This document shows positions 1-8,458 of a stretch of 64,000 nucleotides of DNA, in pieces. The DNA comes from Novosphingobium sp. B1 (GTDB lineage: Bacteria; Pseudomonadota; Alphaproteobacteria; Sphingomonadales; Sphingomonadaceae): assembly GCF_900176395.1 (NCBI RefSeq), contig NZ_FWXL01000001.1, forward strand, positions 62,001 through 126,000, read 5' to 3'. The translations under genes were made by a program, and so were the position numbers. Positions within the stretch are counted from its first letter, which is position 1. Each line of letters opens with the position of its first letter. Below the pieces are notes generated by a model. That model saw nothing but the letters and a program-made list of their open reading frames with translations, made no database searches and had not been told where the DNA came from.

Positions 1-2
1 CA

Positions 3-668
3 TGGCGTGGATACGAGCAGGCCATCATGGCGCCGCCGCAGGCACGTGCAGAAGTGGCAGCGGATGCGGTGGCCGACGCAGACCTCCATCCGTTGGGTGT
101 CGCCCGAGGGCAGGTGGCAAACACCTATATTGTCGCCGAAGCGCAGGACGGCCTCGTCATCGTCGACCAGCACGCGGCGCACGAACGGCTCGTTCTGGAG
201 CGCCTGCGTGCCGGCGGCGCAGGGCAGGGGACCGCACCTTCGCAGGCGCTGCTCATTCCCGAAGTCGTCGAACTGGAGGAAGTGGCCTGCGACCGCCTTG
301 AAGAGGCTGCGCCAAAGCTGGCCGAATTCGGCCTGATGCTCGAACGCTTCGGACCCAACGCGATGCTCGTCCGCGCCGTTCCGGCAGCCCTGGCCAAGGG
401 CGATCCCGCCAAGCTCGTCGCCGATGTGGCCGACGATCTTGCACACCATGGCGACGCGCTGCTCTTGGAAGAGAAGCTGGACCTTGTCCTTGCCACCATG
501 GCCTGCCACGGCTCGGTGCGCGCGGGTCGCCAGCTATCGGTGGCGGAAATGAACGCCCTGCTGCGCGAGATGGAGGTCACTCCCCGTTCGGGCCAATGCA
601 ATCACGGCCGGCCGACCTGGGTCAAGCTGGCGCATGGCGACATAGAAAAGCTGTTCGGGAGAAAATGA
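3..668 (+). CDS. mutL: DNA mismatch repair protein MutL, C-terminal part (cut by window edge)
   Basis: This is the end of MutL, the mismatch-repair ATPase that links MutS recognition to strand removal. The visible 221 codons cover the C-terminal dimerisation/endonuclease domain. The motif [12 protein letters not shown] fits DQHA(X)2E(X)4E, the metal-binding nicking motif of MutL proteins in bacteria without MutH, and [10 protein letters not shown] and CNHGRP near the end are further conserved endonuclease-domain motifs. So this MutL probably makes the nick itself. The N-terminal ATPase half lies before the window. The stop overlaps the next start in ATGA, suggesting translational coupling. 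Identification is firm. Confidence 0.93.
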   Translation, partial: WRGYEQAIMAPPQARAEVAADAVADADLHPLGVARGQVANTYIVAEAQDGLVIVDQHAAHERLVLERLRAGGAGQGTAPSQALLIPEVVELEEVACDRLEEAAPKLAEFGLMLERFGPNAMLVRAVPAALAKGDPAKLVADVADDLAHHGDALLLEEKLDLVLATMACHGSVRAGRQLSVAEMNALLREMEVTPRSGQCNHGRPTWVKLAHGDIEKLFGRK

Positions 669-1159
669 TGATCAGGCTGATGCTGCCCGTGACTGGGCTG
701 AGCGTGCTTCTGGCGGCTTGCTCCGAAAAGGAGCCTACCGACGCCGAGGCGATTGCCGCGGTCAACGCAGCGCAGGATATGAAGCCGCCTGTCAAACCGC
801 TCGATCTGCAGCCAATTCTCTATCCGGACATCACGCAGAACAAGCTTCACGGTGTGGGCTGTGCGTTCGTTGCCGATGGCGGCGGGCTGGGTGCAGTCCT
901 GCTGGCGCAGGACAAGCGCGGGGTGATCAAGGTCGCTGAAAAGGTCGAGGTCCTTGCTCCCGATGCGGGCTCTGCAAAACTGCCGAAGGGGAGCTGGTCC
1001 CGCTACACCGGCAAGGCCTACGCCGTGACGCTGGCCGTGATCGGCGAGGTCAAGGCGGTGGGAGCAACCGACCAATTCAAGGGCAAGATGATCGTCACCG
1101 ATGCGTTTGAGCGTCCGGCCTACGAAGCTACCGGCGACGTCCAGTGCAAGGCCATCTGA
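665..1159 (+). CDS. Putative lipoprotein, function unknown
   Basis: A 164-residue protein with a short signal peptide ending in the lipobox LLAAC (Cys19), so it is predicted to be a lipid-anchored envelope protein. I chose the ATG at 665 because it gives a signal peptide at the very N-terminus and overlaps the mutL stop by four bases; an earlier in-frame ATG at 596 would bury the lipobox. The mature part has no motif I recognise. Conserved-looking stretches include a Gly-rich segment around residues 70-85. Possibly co-transcribed with mutL. Confidence 0.75.
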   Translation: MMIRLMLPVTGLSVLLAACSEKEPTDAEAIAAVNAAQDMKPPVKPLDLQPILYPDITQNKLHGVGCAFVADGGGLGAVLLAQDKRGVIKVAEKVEVLAPDAGSAKLPKGSWSRYTGKAYAVTLAVIGEVKAVGATDQFKGKMIVTDAFERPAYEATGDVQCKAI

Positions 1160-1163
1160 CCAG

Positions 1164-1610
1164 TCAGACGTCGCGGACCCGGATCAGGCCGATGGACTTC
1201 ATCGTCATCACCAAAGCGCCCTCCTGATTGAAGACCCGGATGTTCGAACGAAAGCTGCCCATCTCCGGCCGCGACGAACTGCGCTTCTTGTCGACGATTT
1301 CGGTCTCTACGCTAAGCGTGTCGCCGGGATAGACAGGCTTGAGCCAGCGGATTTCGTCGAGCCCGGGCGAACCAAGCCCGGCCTGCTTGCGCTCCTTCAG
1401 GTTCTCAACGAGCATTGCCATTGTCATGGCGCAGGTATGCCAGCCGCTTGCCGAAAGCCTGCCGAAATGCGTCTGCGCTGCAGCTTCGTCACTCAGATGA
1501 AACGGCTGCGGATCGTACTTGGAAGCAAAGTCGATGACTTCGTCACGCTCCACGGCATAGCTGCCGAAACGCTGGACAGTACCCGGCTCGATATCCTCGA
1601 AATACATCAT
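1164..1610 (-). CDS. MaoC-family dehydratase (hotdog fold)
   Basis: About 148 residues, the usual size of a single-hotdog MaoC/R-hydratase, an enzyme class that hydrates enoyl-CoA thioesters. The N-terminal FEDIEPG segment and the central hydratase-2 motif region (FASKYDPQPFHLSDEAA, with the typical Asp and His) support this. The substrate is not predictable. The start is uncertain: ATG at 1610 or 1607 directly follows a hairpin, while upstream TTG (1640) and GTG codons would read through it. No clear Shine-Dalgarno sequence precedes any choice. It is encoded toward mutL, convergent with the lipoprotein gene. Confidence 0.85.
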   Translation of the reverse strand: MMYFEDIEPGTVQRFGSYAVERDEVIDFASKYDPQPFHLSDEAAAQTHFGRLSASGWHTCAMTMAMLVENLKERKQAGLGSPGLDEIRWLKPVYPGDTLSVETEIVDKKRSSSRPEMGSFRSNIRVFNQEGALVMTMKSIGLIRVRDV

Positions 1611-1629
1611 GCAGGCATCGTTGCCTGCA
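1610..1629 (-). other. Perfect hairpin abutting the MaoC start codon
   Basis: TGCAGGCA (1610-1617) and TGCCTGCA (1622-1629) form a perfect 8-bp stem with a 4-base loop. On the minus strand its 3' arm runs into the ATG of the MaoC gene. It could mask the start region or simply be coding if translation begins upstream at TTG 1640. Role unknown. Confidence 0.5.
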
Positions 1630-1653
1630 TGCACTGACAAGTCAATCGTCCGA

Positions 1654-2457
1654 TTAAATACCCAGTGCGCGGAGCGTGCCGGGTTTGGGTGCGGGGTCGG
1701 GAATGATCCGGTAGCGCGCCGTGATCAGGCTGAACACGCCAAACAGCAGTAGCCCGACTGCAACCAGCGTGAAGGCTGTCCCCATGTCGCGAAGGTCGTT
1801 GATGGCGCCACCGAGCGAGACAACTTCGCTGCTGCGCCCGAACCACGCCGTTCGCAACAGCGACCAGCCGATCAACGTCATCACGACAGCCCGGGCCGCG
1901 TGTCCTGCGCGGCCGATCCAGCACGTTGCTGCAGGCGCATTGGACGAAATGTGCCGCATGAAACCGGCCGTCACGGCATTCTTTGCCTGCAGAACGGCGG
2001 CGACACACAGTCCTGCCCCGACAGCGCCCAGCGCCGTTTCGCCAAAAGGATAGGTCAATACGTTGGCTGCCATCTCGCTTGAACTGTCCTCGCCCGCATG
2101 GCGCGCGCCGGCAGCGATGCGGGTTGCTGTCCACGCCATGGCGATATGAACGATGGCGCTGGCAAAGTAGCCGAGGCGCTGCATGATGCCCTTCAACGAC
2201 GAACCCTTGCGTTCAATGTCGAAGAAGGCCGCCGAGAGGCGATAGAGCGCATAGCCGACCAGACCCGCCGCTGCGATGTAGAGGACGATATATCCGCCCG
2301 GGATGGCATTCAGCACGCGAAACGAATCGCCAGCGCCATCGTCCACGCTCGACGTCCCGGCCGTCAGCGCAAGATAGCCCAGCAGCACGTAGACAAAACC
2401 CCGAGCTGCAAAGCCGAGCCTTGCCAGCAGGACCACATGTTCCGACTTGTCTACCAC
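1654..2457 (-). CDS. DUF1206 membrane protein
   Basis: A 267-residue integral membrane protein with six predicted helices arranged as three repeats, each opening with a similar signature: LARLGFAARGFVYVLLG, LGYFASAIVHIAMAW and IGRAGHAARAVVMTLIG. Triplicated two-helix units with R-G-x-x-A-R-G-type starts are the hallmark of DUF1206, whose function is unknown. The start is GTG at 2457, preceded by a GAGAGAGG ribosome site. It lies between the MaoC and the glutaredoxin-MauE genes, all on the minus strand, with gaps of 43 and 63 bases. Confidence 0.85.
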   Translation of the reverse strand: MVDKSEHVVLLARLGFAARGFVYVLLGYLALTAGTSSVDDGAGDSFRVLNAIPGGYIVLYIAAAGLVGYALYRLSAAFFDIERKGSSLKGIMQRLGYFASAIVHIAMAWTATRIAAGARHAGEDSSSEMAANVLTYPFGETALGAVGAGLCVAAVLQAKNAVTAGFMRHISSNAPAATCWIGRAGHAARAVVMTLIGWSLLRTAWFGRSSEVVSLGGAINDLRDMGTAFTLVAVGLLLFGVFSLITARYRIIPDPAPKPGTLRALGI

Positions 2458-2520
2458 GTCATTCCTCTCTCATTGCGGAGGCGTAACGCACAGGCTGGCC
2501 GCTGGTGCCACGCCGTTCGA

Positions 2521-3282
2521 TCAAGTCATCGCCGGCATGGTCAGCATCCACAATGTCATGCCGACCATGACGAAGTTTTCCGTCAGCGAGACGAAACCCA
2601 GCGGCACGCGGCCCGAGCCACCGACGCACGCGCACTTGAGCTCGCGCTTCTGCACATAGACTGCGTAGAACACCGAGACGCCGCCAATCGTACCGATGAA
2701 GAGTGCGATCGGGATGGAGAGCCAGGGCAGGGCGCGTCCCGCCATCAGCACCCCTGCCAGCGCCTCGCCGAAGGGATAGAGGTAGGCGTACGGCACCCAG
2801 CGCCGCGCAAGCAGATCATAGCCCAGAAACATCGTCGCGAACCGGTCGACATCCTGCAGCTTCAGCATAGCGAGCAGGGCCATTGCAAAGGCCACGAACC
2901 ATTCTGCCGCCCTGATGGTGAAGGGCGAGCCGAAAACGGCGTGACTCACGGCCATGGCGAGAGCTGCAGCAATCGCAAAGACCGCAAGCACGGGCACATA
3001 GCTGACAGCATCGGGATCGGCGACCTCCAGGCCAAGATGCCGCCGTGTGTCGTCGTGCCCCCCGATGCGCTCGCCATCGATGAACACTTGCGGCGTCGTC
3101 TTGACGCCATGCTCCGCCTTGAAGGCGTCGGTTTCCTCGCGAGTGCGGAGCCAGTTGTCCTCCACCCGATAGCCCTTGCTCTCGAGCAGGTGTTTCACTT
3201 TCACGCCGTAGGGGCAAATGTGCTTGGGCATGACCATGCGGTACAGCGTGGCGGTGCGATCCGGTCTGGATGGACTTGTCAT
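2521..3282 (-). CDS. Glutaredoxin-like / MauE (DoxX-type) membrane fusion protein
   Basis: 253 residues. The first ~75 form a thioredoxin/glutaredoxin fold: PKHICPYGVKVKHLLESKGY carries a CPYG redox site with one cysteine (CxxG), and TTPQVFIDGERIGGHDD is the cis-Pro and glutathione-binding region. Residues ~90-253 are five or six hydrophobic helices resembling MauE/DoxX redox membrane proteins, with an LKCACVGG cysteine pair near the end that may receive electrons. It probably shuttles thiol electrons at the inner membrane; the target is unknown. The ATG at 3282 sits just beyond the MerR-type palindrome, so the divergent MerR gene very likely controls it. Confidence 0.82.
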   Translation of the reverse strand: MTSPSRPDRTATLYRMVMPKHICPYGVKVKHLLESKGYRVEDNWLRTREETDAFKAEHGVKTTPQVFIDGERIGGHDDTRRHLGLEVADPDAVSYVPVLAVFAIAAALAMAVSHAVFGSPFTIRAAEWFVAFAMALLAMLKLQDVDRFATMFLGYDLLARRWVPYAYLYPFGEALAGVLMAGRALPWLSIPIALFIGTIGGVSVFYAVYVQKRELKCACVGGSGRVPLGFVSLTENFVMVGMTLWMLTMPAMT

Positions 3283-3297
3283 GCTATGACCTTTACC

Positions 3298-3317
3298 CTG
3301 CGTACCATGGTACGGAG
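3298..3317. promoter_or_regulatory. MerR-type operator between divergent genes
   Basis: CTGCGTACCATGGTACGGAG is a 20-bp inverted repeat with one mismatched pair; the inner 14 bases (3301-3314) are a perfect palindrome. It lies in the 44-bp gap between the glutaredoxin-MauE start (3282) and the MerR start (3327), as expected for a MerR-family dimer site controlling both genes. Confidence 0.78.
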
Positions 3318-3326
3318 TCAAGAGAA

Positions 3327-3734
3327 ATGGCGATGACGATTTCCGGGCTCGCCCGCAGCGCGGGCGTCGGCGTGGAGACCGTACGCTTCTATCAACGCAA
3401 GGGTCTGCTGGATGATCCTCGCCCAAGTCAGAGCGGGCGGCAGGGGCAAAAGCATTATGGCGAGCAGGACGTGCGTCGGCTTCATTTTGTGCGCAGCGCG
3501 CAAGGCGCAGGCTTCACCCTTGCCGAGATTTCAGAACTGCTCGCGCTTGACGCAGGGCATGACCGTCTGCGCGCAAGGGAGATGGCTCGCACCCGCCTTG
3601 CCGCAATCGATCAGGAAATCGACCGCCTGGAAACAGCGCGACAGGCGTTGCGCAAGCTTGCGATGGAATGCGCCAAGGGCGATGCCGGGCCATGCCCGAT
3701 CATCGCTGCCTTCGAAGCGCAGGGCCAGGTTTGA
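3327..3734 (+). CDS. MerR-family transcriptional regulator, mercury-type C-terminus
   Basis: 135 residues: an N-terminal winged helix (TISGLARSAGVGVETVRFYQ), a dimerisation coiled coil (~80-115) and a C-terminal CAKGDAGPCPII segment that matches the metal-loop spacing of mercury MerR (CHARRGNVSCPLI). The third Hg ligand, Cys82 of Tn501 MerR in the THCEEA context, is replaced here by Asp (GHDRLR). So the sensor keeps only two of three cysteines and may sense thiol redox state or another metal. No mer reductase or transporter genes are nearby. The ATG at 3327 places the palindrome immediately upstream. Confidence 0.88.
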   Translation: MAMTISGLARSAGVGVETVRFYQRKGLLDDPRPSQSGRQGQKHYGEQDVRRLHFVRSAQGAGFTLAEISELLALDAGHDRLRAREMARTRLAAIDQEIDRLETARQALRKLAMECAKGDAGPCPIIAAFEAQGQV

Positions 3735-3737
3735 CGG

Positions 3738-4838
3738 TCAGACGTTGAACTTGAAGTGCAGAACGTCGCCGTCCTTCACCACGTATTCCTTGCCTTCCTG
3801 ACGCAGCTTGCCGGCATCGCGTGCCGCGCTTTCACCGCCTAGGCTGACGAAATCGTCAAAGGCGATCGTCTCGGCACGGATGAAGCCACGCTGCATGTCG
3901 GAGTGGATTTCCCCGGCCGCTTCCGGGGCCTTGGCGCCGAGATGCACGGTCCAGGCACGCGCTTCCTTCGGCCCGACGGTGAAGAAGGTGATGAGATGCA
4001 GAAGCTCGTACCCGGCGCGGATCACGCGCGCGAGGCCCGTTTCGTGCAGACCCATCTCCTCAAGGAACACCGAACGCTCCTCCGGGTCCATCCCGACAAG
4101 CTCGGATTCGATCGCGGCTGAAACGATCACGGCGTTGGCGCCTTCGGCCTTGGCCTTTTCAAACACCCGCGCCGAGAAGGCGTTGCCCTCTGCTGCGCTC
4201 TCTTCCTCGACGTTGCAGACGTAGAGCACCGGCTTTGCCGTGAGCAACTGGGCTTGTGCGAAGACGCGGGCTTCCTCGTCATCCCTGGGCTGCGTCAGAC
4301 GGGCCGGTTTGCCCTCACGCAAGAGTTCCAGCGCCTGCCCAAGCACCGAAGCGATGATCTTGGATTCCTTATCGCCAGCCTTGGCCTTCTTCTCGGCCGC
4401 CGGCACCCGCTTCTCGAGGCTTTCGAGATCGGACAGCATCAGTTCGGTTTCGACTGTCTCGGCGTCGGAAATCGGATCGACCTTGTTGTCGACATGCTGG
4501 ATGTCGTCGTTCTCGAAGCAGCGCAGTACGTGAACGATGGCATCGACTTCACGGATATTGCCGAGAAACTGGTTGCCCAGGCCTTCACCCTTCGATGCCC
4601 CCCGAACAAGGCCCGCAATGTCGACGAAGCCAAGCTGGGTAGGAATGATCTTCTGGCTTCCGGCGATCTTGGCCAGCGTATCGAGCCGCGGATCGGGCAC
4701 ACCGACGTTACCGACATTGGGCTCGATCGTGCAGAATGGATAGTTTGCTGCCTGCGCCGCCTGCGTCTCGGTCAGTGCGTTGAACAGCGTCGACTTGCCG
4801 ACATTGGGAAGCCCGACGATCCCGCAACGAAAACCCAT
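3738..4838 (-). CDS. ychF: Redox-regulated ATPase/GTPase YchF (OLA1 family)
   Basis: 366 residues, the usual YchF length. The N-terminal Obg-type G domain shows the P-loop [14 protein letters not shown], and the C-terminal TGS-like domain begins near residue 280 and ends in the typical [13 protein letters not shown]. YchF binds ribosomes and hydrolyses ATP in preference to GTP; roles in stress and translation are proposed from other bacteria. The start at 4838 ([11 protein letters not shown]) is preferred to the in-frame ATG at 4856 because the family begins close to the P-loop strand. Convergent with the MerR gene, with only three bases between the stops. Confidence 0.95.
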   Translation of the reverse strand: MGFRCGIVGLPNVGKSTLFNALTETQAAQAANYPFCTIEPNVGNVGVPDPRLDTLAKIAGSQKIIPTQLGFVDIAGLVRGASKGEGLGNQFLGNIREVDAIVHVLRCFENDDIQHVDNKVDPISDAETVETELMLSDLESLEKRVPAAEKKAKAGDKESKIIASVLGQALELLREGKPARLTQPRDDEEARVFAQAQLLTAKPVLYVCNVEEESAAEGNAFSARVFEKAKAEGANAVIVSAAIESELVGMDPEERSVFLEEMGLHETGLARVIRAGYELLHLITFFTVGPKEARAWTVHLGAKAPEAAGEIHSDMQRGFIRAETIAFDDFVSLGGESAARDAGKLRQEGKEYVVKDGDVLHFKFNV

Positions 4839-4948
4839 CTTCAAATCCTTGGACACGGCACGCGGCCCGAAAAAGGACGTGCAGCCTGCTTTACATCGAC
4901 GGCGCGATGGTATGCTATCGTTTCAAGGTCAAGGGGAGAGTCCGGGTC

Positions 4949-5908
4949 TTGCAAAGGTACTTTGCAGTCATGCTGGCGTTTTGCCTGCTCTTTTCGGCGA
5001 TGCCAGCCGAGGCGCGCGTCGGCGATGCCGGCAAGGTCAAGGTTACCACGCTGTCGACCATGCTGGCCGATGACGGCTTTGGCGAATGGGGCTATTCGGC
5101 GCTGGTTGAGGTCGACGGGCACAAGATCCTGTTCGATACCGGAGCGAGACCCGAAGTTGTCCTGCGCAATGCCGAAGAACTGGGGATCGACCTGTCGCAG
5201 GTCGAAGATGTCGTCATCAGCCATTTCCATGGAGACCATACTGGTGGGCTGCTGACCTTGCGGCGAGCCATGCTGGCGCGCAACCCAAGGGCACTGGCAC
5301 GATTGCACGTCGGCGCCGGAATCTTTGAGCAGCGTTTCGCCAAGGGGATCGCTGCCAACAGTTTCATAGCGACCGCTGCGGCCTATCGCGAAACCGGTGC
5401 CGACATCATCGAACACGCAGGGCCAGTCGAAATTGCGCCAGGTGCCTGGTTCGGTGGCCCGGTCAGGCGCATCTATGACGAACGCAACGTAAGTCCCGGA
5501 CTGTTCCTGCGACGCGACGGCACCGAGCTTGCGGACACCGTGCCCGAAGACAGTTCGCTGATCATTCCCACCGAGGAGGGAGCCGTGATCGTGACCGGCT
5601 GTGGACATGCCGGGATCATGAACATCGCCGAGCAGGCGCGCACGCTGACCGGCAGCCGGTCAATCCTGGCAGTAATCGGCGGCATTCACCTGTTTGACAG
5701 GCCTGACAGCGTCCTGGTCGAAACCGCAGCGAGGCTCAAGGGACTGCGCTACCTCCTCGGGGGGCATTGCACCGGTGTCGAAGTCACGGTCCGCCTGCGC
5801 GAACTGCTGGGCCTTGATCGGCATACAGCGGTGGTCGAGGCGGTTGGATCGACCTTCACACTCGGCATCGGCATCGATGCCAGGCGGATCGCCGGCTGGG
5901 CCGGATAA
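4949..5908 (+). CDS. Exported MBL-fold metallo-hydrolase
   Basis: About 319 residues. A signal peptide (QRYFAVMLAFCLLFSAMPAEA) precedes a metallo-beta-lactamase fold with the zinc motif SHFHGDHTGG and later metal ligands in TGCGHAG and GGHCTG. It resembles the MBL subgroup annotated as ribofuranosylaminobenzene 5'-phosphate synthase-like, but the export signal makes a cofactor-biosynthesis role unlikely, and the substrate is unknown. I chose the TTG at 4949 because an AGGGGAG ribosome site lies 10 bases upstream and it gives a compact signal peptide. ATG codons at 4907 and 4970 are in frame and remain possible. Confidence 0.82.
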   Translation: MQRYFAVMLAFCLLFSAMPAEARVGDAGKVKVTTLSTMLADDGFGEWGYSALVEVDGHKILFDTGARPEVVLRNAEELGIDLSQVEDVVISHFHGDHTGGLLTLRRAMLARNPRALARLHVGAGIFEQRFAKGIAANSFIATAAAYRETGADIIEHAGPVEIAPGAWFGGPVRRIYDERNVSPGLFLRRDGTELADTVPEDSSLIIPTEEGAVIVTGCGHAGIMNIAEQARTLTGSRSILAVIGGIHLFDRPDSVLVETAARLKGLRYLLGGHCTGVEVTVRLRELLGLDRHTAVVEAVGSTFTLGIGIDARRIAGWAG

Positions 5909-5972
5909 GGCAATTTTATCATTTCCTTAGGTGGTTGCGCGTAGGCAAGGGCACTCTTCCCGGAGTGTCCTG

Positions 5973-7481
5973 ATGAGATTGCGCGCCCTGCTGCTGACTT
6001 TGCCGCTGCTCGTCACGGCATGCACTGATACCCCTGAGCAACGTGCAGCGCGCGCTCGCGAATCTTATGCTGCCCACGATTACCGCGCTGCCGAGGTCGA
6101 TCTTGCGGCAGCCTTGCAGGTCGCGCCCGCAGACCCGGCGCTGCTGGAACTTCACGCGCGAAACGCCCTTGCGCTCGGTGATGGCATTGCCGCCGCAGCG
6201 TCGCTGGAGAAACTCCCGCAGAACCGGCGCCCGGCAGATTTCGCGCTGCTTGCGGGCGAGGCATCGCTCATGCGGGGCCTGCCGGACGAGGCTCTTGCTG
6301 CGCTCGGTCAGGAAAGATCGCCAGCCGCCCAGCGCATTCGCGCGCTGGCCTACCTCGCCAAGGATGATCGCACTGCAGCCGCGCAGGCGTTTGAACAGGG
6401 GACTGCCGGGATAGCCGATGCACGCCTGTTGGCAGATCATGCCCGATTCAGGCTCATGAACGGGGATTTGGGGCAAGCCCGCGCGCTCGCAGACCGCGCC
6501 CGCGCAGCCGATGCCGGCTCGCTTGATGCCTATCTTGCCGACGCCGAGGTCGCGACCGCGGAGGGGAGGCTGGCGCAGGCTCTGGCCGCTTACGACGCTG
6601 CCGCGAAGGGGTATCCCGGCAATCTCGCCGCGCTTTCGGGCAAGGCTGCCGTACTGGGCGATCTTGGCCGGAACGCGGAGATGGACAAGGTGCTTGCCGC
6701 GCTGGCCGACGTTCGTGGTGGTGGACAGGTTGCCTATCTTCAGGCGCGAGCCGCGGCTGCGCGCGGAGATTGGTCGGCTGTCCGCAGCATCCTCCAGGCC
6801 AACGAGAGCCAGTTGGCAGATCGCGAAGAGGCCAGCGTTCTCTATGCGCAGGCGCTGGTCAGGCTGAAGCAACCCGAACAGGCCCGCGCCCGGCTGCAGC
6901 CCTTGCTCACGCTCAATCCCCAAAGCGCGACGCTTCGCCGCGAACTGGCCAAGGCGCAACTGGCGGCAGGCGACGCAAGCGGCGCAACCGAGACGATGCG
7001 ACCTTTTGCCGAGGTACGCACCGCCGATGCCGAGGACCTTCGCCTTCTGGCCACTGCCGCCGAGAAGTCGGGCGATCCCGAGGCGGCCATCCTTGCGCAG
7101 AAGGCGCGCTTTCCATCGCCACAGGCGCTCGCTGCGACCCTGGCGCAGGCAGACACCGCAATGCGGCAATCGAACTGGGGTGATGCCATTGCCGCCTATG
7201 AGCGCATTCTCGCCGTGACGGATGGCAAGAACCCATTGGTGCTCAATAACATGGCCTATGCGCAGGGGCAGTTGGGCAATACGGCCAAGGCACTGGATTT
7301 TGCCGAGAGGGCCTGGCGTGTCGCCCCGGCCGAGCCATCGGTGCTCGATACGCTGGGATGGCTGCTCGTGGAAAGCGGCAAGGACCGCGCCCGAGGCCTG
7401 CGTCTGCTGCAGGAAGCGGCGGGCAAGGCGCCCGCCAATGCCACGATCGCCAGGCACCTGCGAGCGGCGCAGCGGGGATGA
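5973..7481 (+). CDS. TPR-repeat lipoprotein, PEP-CTERM-system associated (PrsT-like)
   Basis: 502 residues with a lipoprotein signal (LPLLVTAC, Cys ~19) followed by many degenerate tetratricopeptide repeats (ARESYAAHDYRAAEVDLAAAL and similar 34-residue units to the C-terminus). Such TPR lipoproteins accompany exosortase/PEP-CTERM systems and are thought to act in the envelope in assembling surface protein or polysaccharide. Here it faces a PEP-CTERM gene, and a paralogue lies at 8459. The ATG at 5973, after GGAG, gives the lipobox a normal position; a GTG at 5931 is less likely. Membership in PrsT is inferred from size, lipobox and context. Confidence 0.8.
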   Translation: MRLRALLLTLPLLVTACTDTPEQRAARARESYAAHDYRAAEVDLAAALQVAPADPALLELHARNALALGDGIAAAASLEKLPQNRRPADFALLAGEASLMRGLPDEALAALGQERSPAAQRIRALAYLAKDDRTAAAQAFEQGTAGIADARLLADHARFRLMNGDLGQARALADRARAADAGSLDAYLADAEVATAEGRLAQALAAYDAAAKGYPGNLAALSGKAAVLGDLGRNAEMDKVLAALADVRGGGQVAYLQARAAAARGDWSAVRSILQANESQLADREEASVLYAQALVRLKQPEQARARLQPLLTLNPQSATLRRELAKAQLAAGDASGATETMRPFAEVRTADAEDLRLLATAAEKSGDPEAAILAQKARFPSPQALAATLAQADTAMRQSNWGDAIAAYERILAVTDGKNPLVLNNMAYAQGQLGNTAKALDFAERAWRVAPAEPSVLDTLGWLLVESGKDRARGLRLLQEAAGKAPANATIARHLRAAQRG

Positions 7482-7544
7482 CAAAGGCGCGCCGATGGTC
7501 CCAGGCTCGTTGACCGAACCTGCGGGACTGTCGGCGGCACCTTT

Positions 7545-8273
7545 TCAGATGGCGATTGCCTGACGCTTTGCCGCGCGATTGCGGCGTGAAAGGGCAAGGC
7601 CGATCAGGCCCGCACCGAAGAGGCCGAGCATGCCCGGCTCCGGCACAGGTGTTCCGCCCGTGGAACCGCCGGTAGAACCCCCGCTTGTGCTGGTCATCGT
7701 GCCTGACCCACTTGCCGAGGTGATGCCGTGGACGCCCGAGATCGACTGGTAGCGGACGTAGAAGTCGCTCAGCGTCAGCGCGCTTACGGGTGCGGCGAAG
7801 CTCAGCGTGAAGGATCCCGTGCCGCTTTCGCCCATCAGCAATCCGCCACTGCCGCCACCAGCGCAGCTTCCGGTCGTGGCGTCCTTGAAGCAGACGTCGA
7901 CGGTGCCGATCCCGTTGGGATAGGTCGACGAGAGCGTAGTGTAGGCAAAGGCGCCGGTGCTCGAAGCCGAAGTGATGTTGGGGTCAGTATTGAAAGCGAA
8001 GCTCGAAAGGCGAGAGCCGGTGACGGGCGATGTGCTCGTATTGGCGACGCTGTAGTCGACGGTGTAGTTATTGCCTGACACCCCCGTCAGCTTGAACGTC
8101 GTCGAGCCGGAAAGTCCGTCGATGGCAGTGCCGCCTGAAAATCCGTCGTAGTTCAATGAGAAGCTTGTGCCGATGTCGCCCGAGCCAAGCGTGATGGAAT
8201 CTGCATAAGCTGGTGCAGCAAGCGCCATGGCGGCTCCGGCAGCAAGCGCGGAAATAACTTTGCTGATGGTCAT
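7545..8273 (-). CDS. PEP-CTERM sorting-domain surface protein (cistern-like)
   Basis: 242 residues: an N-terminal signal peptide (ALAAGAAMALAAPAYA), a beta-rich Ser/Thr/Gly body, a flexible STSGG/STGG linker, and a C-terminal sorting signal with VPEPGMLGLFGAGLIGLAL followed by the basic tail SRRNRAAKR. This is the signal cleaved by exosortase. Two body cysteines sit in VCFKDATTGSCAGGGSGG, which fits my memory of the so-called cistern family of PEP-CTERM proteins. The start at 8273 has an AGGAG site. A consensus sigma-54 promoter lies 43 bases upstream. No exosortase gene is in the window, so it must be encoded elsewhere. Confidence 0.88.
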   Translation of the reverse strand: MTISKVISALAAGAAMALAAPAYADSITLGSGDIGTSFSLNYDGFSGGTAIDGLSGSTTFKLTGVSGNNYTVDYSVANTSTSPVTGSRLSSFAFNTDPNITSASSTGAFAYTTLSSTYPNGIGTVDVCFKDATTGSCAGGGSGGLLMGESGTGSFTLSFAAPVSALTLSDFYVRYQSISGVHGITSASGSGTMTSTSGGSTGGSTGGTPVPEPGMLGLFGAGLIGLALSRRNRAAKRQAIAI

Positions 8274-8315
8274 CGTGACGCTCCTGCAAGACGGAAATTG
8301 GTTAACAGCAGCGTG

Positions 8316-8330
8316 GCAAAATCCGTGCCA
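8316..8330 (-). promoter_or_regulatory. Sigma-54 (RpoN) promoter of PEP-CTERM gene 1
   Basis: On the minus strand TGGCACGGATTTTGC matches the -24/-12 consensus TGGCACG-N4-TTGC exactly. Its 3' edge is 43 bases from the ATG of the PEP-CTERM gene at 8273. Expression would require RpoN and an enhancer-binding activator such as PrsR. Confidence 0.85.
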
Positions 8331-8458
8331 AGTGCCGAATTCAGTCATTTGTAATCCTTAATGAAAGGGCGTTCGTAAACTTTCCCGACAACGATATCGT
8401 TTGCAGCCGAAACCGAATTTCACGAAAGATTCAGCGATCTAAGGCATAGCATTACGCC

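Noticed and set aside
3327..3734. Mercury-resistance operon regulator
   Set aside because: The regulator lacks the Cys82 ligand and no merA, merT or merP lies nearby.
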